Assembly: GCA_035459965.1 (NCBI GenBank)
Contig: DATHXC010000011.1
Coordinates: forward strand, 72,994-136,993
Direction of reading: 5' to 3'
DNA length: 64,000 nt
Origin: DATHXC01 sp035459965
Lineage (GTDB): Bacteria; Pseudomonadota; Gammaproteobacteria; Burkholderiales; Methylophilaceae
The notes beneath the pieces are model-generated. The model did no database searches. It saw only the letters and a program-made list of their open reading frames with translations, and was not told the DNA's origin. The number at the start of each line of letters is the position of its first letter. The stretch's first letter is position 1. The translations under genes were made by a program, and so were the position numbers. Positions 17,235 to 26,121 of the stretch are shown here, piece by piece.

Positions 17235-18110
17235 ATGTTTGACTGGGAAGACCTCCGCTATTTCGCTGTATTCGCGCGGGAAAAATCGTTATCTGCGGCC
17301 GCGCGCCAATTAAAAGTGGATCATGCCACCATCGCTCGCAGGATCGCCGCCCTGGAACTGGCCTTGAACCTCAAACTGGTGGACAGGCGCCCTAGGTCAT
17401 ACGAGCTCACGGATAATGGTCGCCGTATTGCCGCGCTTGGCGCCAAGATGGAGGATGAAGCCTTTGCTGTGGGTCGCGCCGCCATGGCTGGCCAGCTTGG
17501 CCTTACAGGCGAGGTATCCATCAGTGCGCCACCCACCATGGCCAATACCCTTATTGCCCCGCACCTGGGCAAGTTGCGCCAGAGGTTTCCAGGTATTCAT
17601 ATCAGGTTGATCGGTGAAGCTCGGATTGCTTCATTGTTGCACCGCGAAAGCGATATTGCCGTGCGCCTGATCCGGCCCACGGAGAGCAATCTGGTGGCGC
17701 GCAAGATCGGGAGTGTGACTTTCTCCATGTATGCCTCACCTGCTTACCTGGCAATGACTTCACCAGAAAACTACACCTTCATTGCCTTCGACAAAAGCAT
17801 GGAAAACCTCACGCAGCAACAATGGCTGAAAGGCTACGCAGAGAATCGGCCCATCGTATTGCGCACGTATGACCTGGAAACACAGCGCATCGCCGCGTTG
17901 GCAGGCGTTGGGATCGCAGCACTACCGCATTATGTAGCCAACCGTGAACCTGACCTGGAAAGGCTCGATGTCGATAGCAGCACGCTGGCGAATGACATCT
18001 GGCTGGTTGTGCATGATGACTTGCGCCATGCTCCAGCTGTTAGGGCGGTGATGGATTTTCTGGTGGACTGCTTTCAGGGCGAACAGCTGCCGTCAGCTAC
18101 AAAAAGTTGA
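17235..18110 (+). CDS. LysR family transcriptional regulator of the efflux operon (probable)
   Basis: A 291-residue regulator. The N-terminal helix-turn-helix (LSAAARQLKVDHATIARRIA) and the following LVDRRPRSYELTDNG wing are of the subgroup beginning with WEDLRYF. The frame is open upstream to 17136, but the ATG at 17235 gives the conserved start. It is divergent from the RND pump, which is the usual arrangement for a local regulator. Its stop is three bases from the stop of the convergent glycosylase gene. Confidence 0.9.
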   Translation: MFDWEDLRYFAVFAREKSLSAAARQLKVDHATIARRIAALELALNLKLVDRRPRSYELTDNGRRIAALGAKMEDEAFAVGRAAMAGQLGLTGEVSISAPPTMANTLIAPHLGKLRQRFPGIHIRLIGEARIASLLHRESDIAVRLIRPTESNLVARKIGSVTFSMYASPAYLAMTSPENYTFIAFDKSMENLTQQQWLKGYAENRPIVLRTYDLETQRIAALAGVGIAALPHYVANREPDLERLDVDSSTLANDIWLVVHDDLRHAPAVRAVMDFLVDCFQGEQLPSATKS

Positions 18111-18113
18111 AAC

Positions 18114-18746
18114 TTAGCGCGGTACGCGCCACAAATACCAGGCCGCAATGCTGCGATAAGGGCTCCAGGCCTGGCCTAGAAGTGTGATTTCCTTGCTGGT
18201 CGGTGGTGCATCTAGCAATTTCAATCGTTTGTAGCCATCCTTCACACCAAAATCATCTGCGGGTAGCACATCAAGCCGCCCCAGCGTGAATATCAGCAGC
18301 ATCTCCACCGTCCAGCGGCCTATGCCTTTTAAAGACACTAGCCGCGTAATCAGTTCATCGTTGGACATGCCCTCTGCTTCCTGCCGTATAGGCACCACGC
18401 CATTCATAGCCGCACTGGCGATGCCCTGTATTGTTTCTATCTTGCGCGCAGAAAATCCACAGGCCCTTAACTGGTCGAATTCTGTCGCTACCAATTGCGC
18501 TGGCTGAGGAAACTGGTCAGCGTAAAGCGCCAGCATCCTTCTGGTAATGGCCTCTGCCGCCTTGCCATGTAGTTGCTGATAGGCCACCGCCCGCACCAGT
18601 GATTCGTATGGATCCTGCTCAAGTTCGGCATCCAGCAGGCATGGCCCGACGACTGCTATCAGGCGCGCCCAGTCGCTATCCACTTGGGATAGAAAATCAG
18701 TGGCTGACTGATACGGATAGTTGGTTTCGGTTGCAATCCCCATCAT
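18114..18746 (-). CDS. DNA-3-methyladenine glycosylase II (AlkA type)
   Basis: A 210-residue base-excision repair enzyme that removes alkylated purines. It belongs to the helix-hairpin-helix GPD superfamily: the HhH motif is LVSLKGIGRWTVEMLLIF (about 136-153) and the catalytic aspartate is in LPADDF just after it. It is short compared with E. coli AlkA and lacks that protein's N-terminal domain. Two ATGs in tandem (18746 and 18743) are possible starts, and both overlap the end of the LysR gene upstream, suggesting coupled translation. Confidence 0.88.
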   Translation of the reverse strand: MMGIATETNYPYQSATDFLSQVDSDWARLIAVVGPCLLDAELEQDPYESLVRAVAYQQLHGKAAEAITRRMLALYADQFPQPAQLVATEFDQLRACGFSARKIETIQGIASAAMNGVVPIRQEAEGMSNDELITRLVSLKGIGRWTVEMLLIFTLGRLDVLPADDFGVKDGYKRLKLLDAPPTSKEITLLGQAWSPYRSIAAWYLWRVPR

Positions 18747-19639
18747 AAAATACTGGCTATTTTATTATTGCAATAGTCGATGAACTGACGAACTCGAAAT
18801 GGAATTTGAGTTCTTTCTGAGTAATAAATGTAGATGCCCAGTCTTTTGGTTCTTCCTTCTGGGATCAAGCTGACTAACTCCCCAGCTGCTAACTCTTTTT
18901 TCACTAGATATTCGCTTAATTGACCTATGCCTATGCCGCGTTTAACAGCCTCGATCTCAGATTCAATGTTGTTGAATCTGGCAACTGCGGGTATGTGAAC
19001 ATATTCCAGCTCTCCTTTAATCTGAATCTCCCAAGGCAATTCCTTGCCAGTTTGCGGATGTAGAAAGCCTGTGCAACGATGATTTTGAATATCTTGCATG
19101 CTGCATGGTGTTCCATATTTTTCAAGGTAGGATGGTGCTGCGCATATTACAGAGACAATATCACCCAGTTTTCTGGAAATGACATTTCGCTCAGGTGAAA
19201 AACCAGTCCTGAATCCTATATCGATCCTCTGGCTGACCGTATCGACAAACTCGTCACTCAGCATGAGATCGAAATAAATCTCATGATGGGATGCCTGGAA
19301 CTCATCTATCAATGACACTAAAACACGATTGCCAAAAGCCAAAGGCGCAGCTAAACGGATCCTGCCTTTCATGCCACGCCTGTTTTCCTCAAGGCCTTCC
19401 AGTGCATCGCTGAGCATTTGCATGCCGGGGTTTGCACTCTGGAATAGATGTTCACCTTCTTCAGTAAGGCTTAAATGGCGAGTAGTTCTGTGCAATAGCT
19501 TTAAGCCGAGATGTTTCTCAAGATGCTTAACGGCTTTGCTAACAGCCTGTGGCGAGACACCTTCATCAATTGCCGCCTTCCTGAAACTCATGGCATTAGC
19601 GACGGCCAGGAACATGGTGAGTGATCGGGTCAATTCCAT
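18743..19639 (-). CDS. LysR family transcriptional regulator
   Basis: A 298-residue regulator with a normal LysR helix-turn-helix (SFRKAAIDEGVSPQAVSKAV, then LKLLHRTTRHLSLTEEG) and effector domain. The ATG at 19639 has AAAGG about eight bases upstream and gives the family-like MELTRSLTMFL start; an earlier in-frame start at 19669 would lie in the shared promoter. It is divergent from the SDR gene at 19759, its likely target, and overlaps the alkA-like gene at its end. Confidence 0.9.
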   Translation of the reverse strand: MELTRSLTMFLAVANAMSFRKAAIDEGVSPQAVSKAVKHLEKHLGLKLLHRTTRHLSLTEEGEHLFQSANPGMQMLSDALEGLEENRRGMKGRIRLAAPLAFGNRVLVSLIDEFQASHHEIYFDLMLSDEFVDTVSQRIDIGFRTGFSPERNVISRKLGDIVSVICAAPSYLEKYGTPCSMQDIQNHRCTGFLHPQTGKELPWEIQIKGELEYVHIPAVARFNNIESEIEAVKRGIGIGQLSEYLVKKELAAGELVSLIPEGRTKRLGIYIYYSERTQIPFRVRQFIDYCNNKIASIL

Positions 19640-19657
19640 ATAAGCAACCTTTGGTTG

Positions 19658-19673
19658 ATAATTAAACAATTAT
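19658..19673. promoter_or_regulatory. Interrupted palindrome, candidate LysR site
   Basis: ATAATT-AAAC-AATTAT is a 16-base symmetric element lying 19 bases before the LysR start and 86 before the SDR start. Position and AT-rich dyad form fit a LysR autoregulatory site. Confidence 0.4.
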
Positions 19674-19758
19674 ATTGTGTATTTTCTTATCAATCCAGCT
19701 TAATTATGATGATCTCCATGTACTGCAATTCGCAGCACATTCACTAAAGGAGAGCAAC

Positions 19759-20598
19759 ATGAGCACAAATTCAAAGGTATGGTTTATCACAGGGGCATCA
19801 AGAGGTTTTGGGGCATTGATAGCAAAAGACGCATTGGCGCGTGGTGACAAAGTAGTCGCCACTGCACGTAATCCACAGACGGTGATAGATGCTTTAGGAA
19901 ACCATCCCAACTTGCTTGCACTAAAACTGGATGTAACAAATGAAATTGCCGCCATTGAGGCAGCTAAGCTATCTATACAACAGTTTTCGCGGATCGATGT
20001 ACTCGTGAATAATGCCGGTTATGGCTTACTGGGCGCGGTGGAAGAATCCGGTGATCAAGAAGTAAAAGATTTATTTAACACCAATGTCTTTGGTTTGCTT
20101 AACGTCATTCGCGCTGTTGTACCTTATATGCGCAAACAGGCGAGCGGACATATCCTCAATATCTCCTCAATCGGCGGATATGCTTCATACCCTGGCTGGG
20201 GTGTATATTGTGCAACCAAATTTGCAGTTGAAGCGCTCACCGAATCTCTTGCCTATGAACTCAAGCCATTAGGCGTGATGGCCACAACGGTAGAACCAGG
20301 TTTTTTCCGCACAGACTTTCTAGATAGTACATCCCTGGTTTCAACCAAAAACAGTTTTGCTGAATACGCAGAGACTGTAGGTAGCATGCGTGATTTTGCA
20401 GCATCAGCGAACCATGCCCAACCCGGTGATCCCGCAAAACTGTCACAGGCGATATTGAAGCTGGTTGATTGCAAAACCCCGCCATTAAGATTGCCACTGG
20501 GTTCAGATACCGTGCATAAGATTACTGAAAAGAACCAATTTGTAGAAAAGGAATTGAGCGATTGGAAAGAGGTCGCGATTTCTACCGATTTTGAATAA
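19759..20598 (+). CDS. SDR family oxidoreductase
   Basis: A 279-residue short-chain dehydrogenase with TGASRGFG near the N-terminus, NNAG in the middle, and the catalytic serine plus YCATK. The C-terminus is that of the group often annotated as oxidoreductase or retinol-dehydrogenase-like; the substrate is unknown. The frame is open from 19675, but the ATG at 19759 has a good RBS (AAAGGAGAGCAAC). It pairs with the divergent LysR gene. Confidence 0.9.
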   Translation: MSTNSKVWFITGASRGFGALIAKDALARGDKVVATARNPQTVIDALGNHPNLLALKLDVTNEIAAIEAAKLSIQQFSRIDVLVNNAGYGLLGAVEESGDQEVKDLFNTNVFGLLNVIRAVVPYMRKQASGHILNISSIGGYASYPGWGVYCATKFAVEALTESLAYELKPLGVMATTVEPGFFRTDFLDSTSLVSTKNSFAEYAETVGSMRDFAASANHAQPGDPAKLSQAILKLVDCKTPPLRLPLGSDTVHKITEKNQFVEKELSDWKEVAISTDFE

Positions 20599-20606
20599 TG
20601 CTAATT

Positions 20607-20638
20607 ATTCCCGGCATCAAATAAATGATATCGGGAAT
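20607..20638 (+). terminator. Imperfect terminator after the SDR gene
   Basis: ATTCCCGG (20607-20614) pairs with TCGGGAAT (20631-20638), with an inner ATCA/TGAT pairing and a mismatch, followed by TTT. It starts nine bases after the stop codon. Confidence 0.45.
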
Positions 20639-20754
20639 TTGGCTATGCTGAATATTGATTGACAGCCGAATTCAAAAGCAAGAGTCGGAGTGTGTGATTA
20701 GGCGCAGGTGGGTAAAGTGGTATTCATCATGTGTATCATGACAATGGAAACGAA

Positions 20755-21858
20755 ATGAAGCTACGAGACAAAAATGCACAACTGGCTGCCGCTACAGGGC
20801 GCGATCCGCGCTGGGCTAGCGTGCTTGCGCGTGATGCCAGTGCCGATGGCAGCTTCTATTATTCGGTCAGGTCTACGGGCGTCTATTGCAAACCATCCTG
20901 CGCCGCACGTACCGCACGGCCGGAGAATGTACAGTTTCACCCAACCATGAGCGAGGCAGAGCTTGCAGGCTTTCGACCATGCAAACGCTGCAAGCCGGAC
21001 CAGCCCGCACTTGCTGAGCAGCATGCGGCTATCATCGCGGCAATCTGCCAGCAGATAGAAAATTCGGAAACAGCAATCCAGCTGGATGAATTGGCTAGCG
21101 CCGCAGGCATGAGCGTCTATCATTTTCATCGCGTATTCAAAGCCGCTACCGGTATCACGCCCAAAGCTTACTCGTCAGCGCATCGAGCACAGCGATTGCG
21201 AAGTGAATTGAGCAAGGGTGGCAGCGTGACCGATGCAATCTATGAAGCTGGCTATAACTCCAACAGCCGTTTTTACGAGAAATCCAGTCAGGTATTAGGC
21301 ATGACACCCAGCAACTATCGGGCTGGCGGCATCAATACCGAGATCAGGTTTGCAATCGGGGAATGTGCGCTGGGCTCAATACTGGTGGCGAGCAGCAAGA
21401 TAGGCGTGTGCGCGATATTCCTGGGGGATGACCCGGATAGACTGGTGCGTGATTTGCAGGATGCTTTCCCGCGTGCGCGCCTGATTGGCGGTGATCAGGA
21501 CTATGAGCAGCTGGCTGCCAGGGTAGTTGGCTATATCGAGGCACCAGATAGTAATTCCGAACAGTTCCGGCATTTACCGCTGGATATCCGTGGCACTGCC
21601 TTCCAGCAAAGAGTATGGCAGGCGTTACGTGAAATCCCGGCTGGTAAAACCGTAAGTTATACCGACATCGCCCAATTGATAGGTTCCCCCAAGGCGATAC
21701 GTGCTGTTGCTGGCGCTTGTGCGGCTAATACGCTGGCGGTTGCTATTCCCTGTCATCGAGTAGTGCGGAACGATGGCGCTATATCGGGCTATCGCTGGGG
21801 CGTGGAGCGTAAACGTGAATTGCTGAAGATGGAAGCTGGAACGGACTCGCACAAATAA
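20755..21858 (+). CDS. ada: Bifunctional Ada: methyltransferase and AraC-type regulator
   Basis: A 367-residue alkylation-damage sensor and repair protein. The N-terminal zinc domain has C45, C49, C76 and C79 (GVYCKPSC, RPCKRC); one cysteine accepts methyl groups from phosphotriesters and turns the protein into an activator. Next come an AraC-type helix-turn-helix (about 105-195) and a C-terminal O6-methylguanine methyltransferase with active C333 in PCHRV. I chose the ATG at 20755 because it gives the same N-terminal length as E. coli Ada; a GTG at 20731 would add eight residues. Neither has a strong RBS. An AlkA-type glycosylase lies 2 kb away. Confidence 0.94.
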   Translation: MKLRDKNAQLAAATGRDPRWASVLARDASADGSFYYSVRSTGVYCKPSCAARTARPENVQFHPTMSEAELAGFRPCKRCKPDQPALAEQHAAIIAAICQQIENSETAIQLDELASAAGMSVYHFHRVFKAATGITPKAYSSAHRAQRLRSELSKGGSVTDAIYEAGYNSNSRFYEKSSQVLGMTPSNYRAGGINTEIRFAIGECALGSILVASSKIGVCAIFLGDDPDRLVRDLQDAFPRARLIGGDQDYEQLAARVVGYIEAPDSNSEQFRHLPLDIRGTAFQQRVWQALREIPAGKTVSYTDIAQLIGSPKAIRAVAGACAANTLAVAIPCHRVVRNDGAISGYRWGVERKRELLKMEAGTDSHK

Positions 21859-21888
21859 AAAGGCCAACTGATAGCAGTTGGCCTTTTT
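21857..21888. terminator. Bidirectional terminator between ada and sodB
   Basis: A perfect 14-bp stem with loop ATAG, with an A run on the left arm and a T run on the right. It starts at the ada stop codon and serves the convergent sodB gene as well. Confidence 0.9.
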
Positions 21889-21911
21889 ACAATCCAGCTT
21901 AAGCTCGAATA

Positions 21912-22493
21912 TTAAGCAAAGTTAGCAGCAGCAAAATCCCAGTTGGCCAATGAAGCCAGGAATGTTTCTACAAACTTTGGGCGTGCATTGCGGTAGTCGA
22001 TGTAATAGGCATGTTCCCATACGTCGATAGTCAACAAGGCTTTGTCGCCAGTGGTCAGAGGAGTTCCTGCCGGGCCCATGTTAACGATATCGACTGAGCC
22101 GTCAGCCTTTTTCACCAGCCATGTCCAGCCGGAACCGAAGTTGCCGACCGCTGAAGTCTGGAATGCTTTCTTGAATTCGTCGAAAGAACCCCATTTTGCA
22201 TTGATCGCATCAGCCAGCGCGCCGGTTGGAGCTCCACCGCCATTAGGCTTGAGGCAGCTCCAGAAAAATGTGTGGTTCCACACCTGGGCTGAGTTGTTGT
22301 AGATGCCGCCAGAAGATTTCTTGATGATGTCTTCCAGGCTGGCGTTTTCAAACTCAGTACCCTTGATCAGGTTATTGAGGTTAGTCACATAAGCTTGATG
22401 GTGCTTGCTGTAGTGATAGTCAAAGGTCTCTTCTGAGAGATGCGGTGCTAAAGCGGTTTTAGCATAGGGTAGTGGGGGTAGTTGATGTTCCAT
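21912..22493 (-). CDS. sodB: Iron superoxide dismutase
   Basis: A 193-residue cytoplasmic enzyme that converts superoxide to oxygen and hydrogen peroxide. Metal ligands are H27, H74, D157 and H161 (DVWEHAYY). Gln70 in SAQVWNHTFFW marks the Fe type, as opposed to Mn enzymes that supply a later glutamine. Length is exactly that of E. coli SodB. It stands alone, with an RBS of AAAGGAC before the ATG. Confidence 0.96.
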   Translation of the reverse strand: MEHQLPPLPYAKTALAPHLSEETFDYHYSKHHQAYVTNLNNLIKGTEFENASLEDIIKKSSGGIYNNSAQVWNHTFFWSCLKPNGGGAPTGALADAINAKWGSFDEFKKAFQTSAVGNFGSGWTWLVKKADGSVDIVNMGPAGTPLTTGDKALLTIDVWEHAYYIDYRNARPKFVETFLASLANWDFAAANFA

Positions 22494-22660
22494 GACAGTC
22501 CTTTAGAAAATGAAGAAAGATTCCACATTTGGGTGTTGATACTTCAAGCCCGATTTTGCCACAAGATGGCGGTGATAAAAACTGCTATATGGTTAGGGAT
22601 TATTACCCAGCACAAGTTCCATTGATGTTCGCTGGCGTACAAAGTAGCGTGACAGCAATG

Positions 22661-23536
22661 TTATTTCTTACGCGCCCTTGGGTGCGCAGCGTCATAAACT
22701 TTCGCCAGATGTTGAAAGTCAAGATGCGTGTACACCTGCGTGGTACTGATATTGGCATGCCCCAGCATCTCCTGCACTGCACGCAGATCCCCGCTAGATT
22801 GCAGTACATGTGTTGCAAAGCTATGACGCAGCATGTGCGGATGCACACTGCTGTTGATACCTTGTTTGATCGCCCATTCTTTAAGCCGGTATTGCACGGC
22901 TCGGGCACTGATGCGGCGGCCCTGCTGGGTGATAAACACTGCATTTGCATCCGCGTTGGGAATCAGTGCGCGAGCTTGCAACCATTGCTGGATGGCACTC
23001 ATGGCATGGCTGCCCATGGGCACGATGCGGGTTTTGTTACCTTTGCCGGTGACCTCTACAGTGCCTTCCGTAAAGCTCAAGGCGTCAATGTTCAGCCCAA
23101 TCAGCTCTGCCAGTCGTAACCCGGAAGAATAAAAAAGCTCGACGATGGCGTGGTCACGCAGGGTGAGAGGGTCATCACCTTGCAGGCTGACAAATTTAAC
23201 AGTTTGTTCTACCGAGAGTGCTTGCGGCAACGTTTTGGGTGACTTGGGCGCTTTCATGCCGGTGCATGGATTGTTAGTGAAATCGTAATGCTGGATCAGG
23301 TAATTAAAAAAGCCACGCCACGACGACAGCATGCGCGCAATGCTTTTTCCACCCAGGCCTCGCCCGTGCAAGCTGCCGATAAAGCGTCGGATATGCGCAG
23401 CTTGCGTTTCATTGAGAGGCTGCTTATCTGCTAGCGCCAGCAGCGTTTTGATGTCCCGCGCGTAATTTTCTCTGGTGAGCGGGCTCAAGCCGCGCTCAAA
23501 GGTTAGGTGGTCGAGATAATTGGCTAGATAATCCAC
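22661..23536 (-). CDS. xerC: Tyrosine recombinase XerC
   Basis: A 291-residue recombinase that resolves chromosome dimers at dif with XerD and FtsK. The N-terminal SAM-like core-binding domain is followed by the catalytic set R141, K165, H234, R237, H260 and nucleophile Y269. The C-terminal tail is the usual basic end. Gene order dapF, DUF484, xerC is the same as in enterobacteria and pseudomonads, which supports XerC over a phage integrase. Confidence 0.95.
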   Translation of the reverse strand: MDYLANYLDHLTFERGLSPLTRENYARDIKTLLALADKQPLNETQAAHIRRFIGSLHGRGLGGKSIARMLSSWRGFFNYLIQHYDFTNNPCTGMKAPKSPKTLPQALSVEQTVKFVSLQGDDPLTLRDHAIVELFYSSGLRLAELIGLNIDALSFTEGTVEVTGKGNKTRIVPMGSHAMSAIQQWLQARALIPNADANAVFITQQGRRISARAVQYRLKEWAIKQGINSSVHPHMLRHSFATHVLQSSGDLRAVQEMLGHANISTTQVYTHLDFQHLAKVYDAAHPRARKK

Positions 23537-23552
23537 TGGGCGTGTGTTGTGC

Positions 23553-24320
23553 CTAGCTGATATAACGTAATAGTGAGGCGCTTACCAGTTCGCCAATGCG
23601 CTTGAGGTACATGGTGCCCATATCCGGATAAAAGCGTTTTTCGTCGTCGGAGGCGATTGCCAGCAGGCCGAATACTTTCTCGCCGCGCAGTGCTACCAGC
23701 GCAAAGGATTTTGGTGTGGCGTTTTCACCGAACCAGCTGCTGATATCCAGGCCAGGTTTATTGCCACAGTAAGGCTCGCTCAAACCTTCAGCCCATTGGC
23801 TGAGCTCACTATCTACTTGCTGGAATACTGGATTGCCTACGTGATTGCTATTCTGTGGTTCTACCCAGATGCGCAGGCCGGCATAAGGTACGGCAAAATC
23901 CTCGCGCAGTGAATCCAGCGCAGAGCCTAGCGCCATGAGTGAACCGGCCTGGGGTGTAGCAAAGTCTTCACGCAGGGTTTCCATCAGGATAGGAATCAGC
24001 ACCTCGAAATTTTGCGCAGCCAGCAGACCCAGGCTTAACCTGTGAACCTTGGCGCTGATCGTGTCGTTTTCCTGTCCGAATTGCAGGAACTCACCCAGTT
24101 TTGCTTCAAGCGAGCGTATCTTGTCGCGTTGTGTCTGCTGTTGCCTTTCTGCCAGCGACACGGTGCCACTACCATGCGGGCTGGGCAGGTGCATGATGGC
24201 CAGCAGGTCAGGGTGATGCTCGAAAAACTGCGGGTTATTGCGCAGGTAGTCGGTGATATCTGCTTCAGAAGGCTGGCCTTCAAAACCGTTGGTAGCTTCC
24301 ATTGTCGATTCTTCGTTCAT
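23553..24320 (-). CDS. DUF484 family protein (GAF-like)
   Basis: A 255-residue cytoplasmic protein of the DUF484/YigA family: an N-terminal conserved part (DITDYLRNNPQFFEHHPDLL), a coiled coil (about 60-95) and a GAF-like C-terminal domain. Function is not established; it always lies between dapF and xerC in many Proteobacteria. An in-frame ATG six codons later is an alternative start. Confidence 0.88.
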   Translation of the reverse strand: MNEESTMEATNGFEGQPSEADITDYLRNNPQFFEHHPDLLAIMHLPSPHGSGTVSLAERQQQTQRDKIRSLEAKLGEFLQFGQENDTISAKVHRLSLGLLAAQNFEVLIPILMETLREDFATPQAGSLMALGSALDSLREDFAVPYAGLRIWVEPQNSNHVGNPVFQQVDSELSQWAEGLSEPYCGNKPGLDISSWFGENATPKSFALVALRGEKVFGLLAIASDDEKRFYPDMGTMYLKRIGELVSASLLRYIS

Positions 24321-24383
24321 GATTTTCGCTTTTAATTTAGGTATAAGTGCAAAGTAATAGTGCTGAGCGTTAAGTAATATGCA

Positions 24384-25214
24384 TTAAATAATAAAAGTAC
24401 CTTCAAATACCGTTTCGGCAGGGCCTGTCATCCACACCGGTGCCTGCTCGCCATCCCAGCGTATGGTCAGATCCCCCCCCCGTGTTGAGACATTGACTGG
24501 CGATTGTAAATAGCCCAGTTGTATGCCCACGACTGCAGCAGCGCAAGCGCCCGTGCCACATGCCAAAGTTTCTCCACTGCCGCGCTCAAATACGCGCAGG
24601 CGAATATTGTGGTCATCCACAATCTGCATGAATCCGGCATTGACGCGCTGTGGGAAACGAGGATGCGATTCAATGAACGGTCCCTGCAATCCCACTGGCG
24701 CAGTATCAACATCGTCAACAATCTGCACGGCGTGTGGATTGCCCATGGACAGGGCAGAAATCGTCAGGTTTTGTCCAGCAACTTCTAATGGATAGGTCGG
24801 TGCCCGCGCATCCGCAATAAATGGAATCTCCGCCGGGGCGAAGATAGGCGCCCCCATATTCACAGTGACTTGCCTGTTGGCTTCAAGGGTCAGGTAGATA
24901 ATGCCACTGGCGGTTTCGACGCTGATTTCTGTCTTTTGCGTAAGGCCTTTATCATGCACAAAGCGTACGAAGCAGCGCGCACCATTGCCGCACTGCCCAA
25001 CTTCGCCGCCATCAGCATTGAATATGCGATAACGGAAATCTACATCGGGCAGCGTGGGGCGTTCAACCAGCAACAACTGGTCGCAGCCGACACCAAAGTG
25101 CCTGTCGGCAATACGCTTGACCAGCGCACTGCTTAGATTGACCGCTTGGCTATAGCTATCGATCACAACGAAATCGTTGCCTATACCCTGCATTTTTGTG
25201 AAATTAATCTGCAT
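24384..25214 (-). CDS. dapF: Diaminopimelate epimerase
   Basis: A 276-residue enzyme that converts LL- to meso-diaminopimelate for lysine and peptidoglycan synthesis. The two catalytic cysteines are C75 (GQCGNGARC) and C219 (LACGTGAC), one in each of the two mirrored domains. The start has an upstream AATCTT-rich leader without a strong Shine-Dalgarno sequence, but the N-terminus MQINFTKMQGIGNDF is the family consensus. It is followed by DUF484 and xerC. Confidence 0.96.
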   Translation of the reverse strand: MQINFTKMQGIGNDFVVIDSYSQAVNLSSALVKRIADRHFGVGCDQLLLVERPTLPDVDFRYRIFNADGGEVGQCGNGARCFVRFVHDKGLTQKTEISVETASGIIYLTLEANRQVTVNMGAPIFAPAEIPFIADARAPTYPLEVAGQNLTISALSMGNPHAVQIVDDVDTAPVGLQGPFIESHPRFPQRVNAGFMQIVDDHNIRLRVFERGSGETLACGTGACAAAVVGIQLGYLQSPVNVSTRGGDLTIRWDGEQAPVWMTGPAETVFEGTFII

Positions 25215-25234
25215 ATGTTTATTTTCAAGAATCT

Positions 25235-26053
25235 TTAAGGCTGTTTATAGCGCCTGTAGCTCCATAAATATTGTTCCGGCCGCTGACGCACCAGGCGTTC
25301 TATACCATGGTTAATGTTTTGCGGTGTGGCCTCTGCATTCAGCGGCTCAATATGGATTATATAGCCTCTACCCCAGGGTAGTCTTTCGCCAAACGCTAGT
25401 AATATCTTGGCATTGGTAGTTTCGGCAAGCTTGCTGACCAAGGTCATAGTGTAAGCCGGATGCCCAAAAAAATCTGCCCATACCCCATCGCCCAATTCTG
25501 GCACCTGATCCGGCAAAATGCCTATGGCTTCGGCGCTGCGTAACGCTTTAAGCAAACTGCGTACACCGCGCATATTCGTCGGTGCCAGCTTTACCTGGCG
25601 CTTGCTGCGTCCCTCTGCCACCAGCGGGGCCAGCCAGCCTTGCTCTGTGGGTTTAAATAGCACGCTGATGGCATGATGCTGTGCGTAATACTGGGCGGTA
25701 ATCTCGAAGCAACCGAAATGCGGTGTCAGGAAGATAATGCCGTGTTTTTCTGCAAGTGCATTTTCTACGTGTTCCCAGCCATTGCATTGTTTGACCCATT
25801 TCAAGGATGATTCCGGGTTCCTGAACCAGATGGCAAAACTCTCGGCGATGCCCTTGCCGGTCTCTTTGATTGTCAGCCAGGCTAAACGTTTCTGGCTTTG
25901 GTTTTCTTGTGAGATGTTGGCGGTAGCCAGGTTGTTGCGTACACGCCGGGAGATTTTTTTATCGAACAGCATCATGCAGCCAATCAACACACCAACCGCA
26001 TGAATAATGGGGAGTGGCAGGCTGGCGTAAATGCGCAGTAATGCTTTAAGCAT
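25235..26053 (-). CDS. Lysophospholipid/lipid A acyltransferase (LpxL/HtrB family)
   Basis: A 272-residue membrane-anchored acyltransferase with one N-terminal hydrophobic segment (about 10-30) and the HX4E active site H112/E117 (PHFGCFE). The family adds secondary acyl chains to lipid A using acyl-ACP. It lies just upstream of dapF on the same strand and is divergent from metK. Whether it is LpxL or a related ornithine-lipid or phospholipid enzyme is open. Confidence 0.88.
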   Translation of the reverse strand: MLKALLRIYASLPLPIIHAVGVLIGCMMLFDKKISRRVRNNLATANISQENQSQKRLAWLTIKETGKGIAESFAIWFRNPESSLKWVKQCNGWEHVENALAEKHGIIFLTPHFGCFEITAQYYAQHHAISVLFKPTEQGWLAPLVAEGRSKRQVKLAPTNMRGVRSLLKALRSAEAIGILPDQVPELGDGVWADFFGHPAYTMTLVSKLAETTNAKILLAFGERLPWGRGYIIHIEPLNAEATPQNINHGIERLVRQRPEQYLWSYRRYKQP

Positions 26054-26121
26054 GAATTTCTTTTTGAAGCTTGAGTAATTTGTTATTCTAGCAATCTTTT
26101 TTGCAAACCACAGACTATCTC

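Noticed and set aside
22661..23536. Tyrosine recombinase as a sign of an integrated element
   Set aside because: It is XerC by sequence and by its conserved dapF-DUF484 neighbourhood; no attachment repeats or phage genes are nearby.
26054..26121. A SAM riboswitch before metK
   Set aside because: The leader is short and AT-rich with no matching stems.
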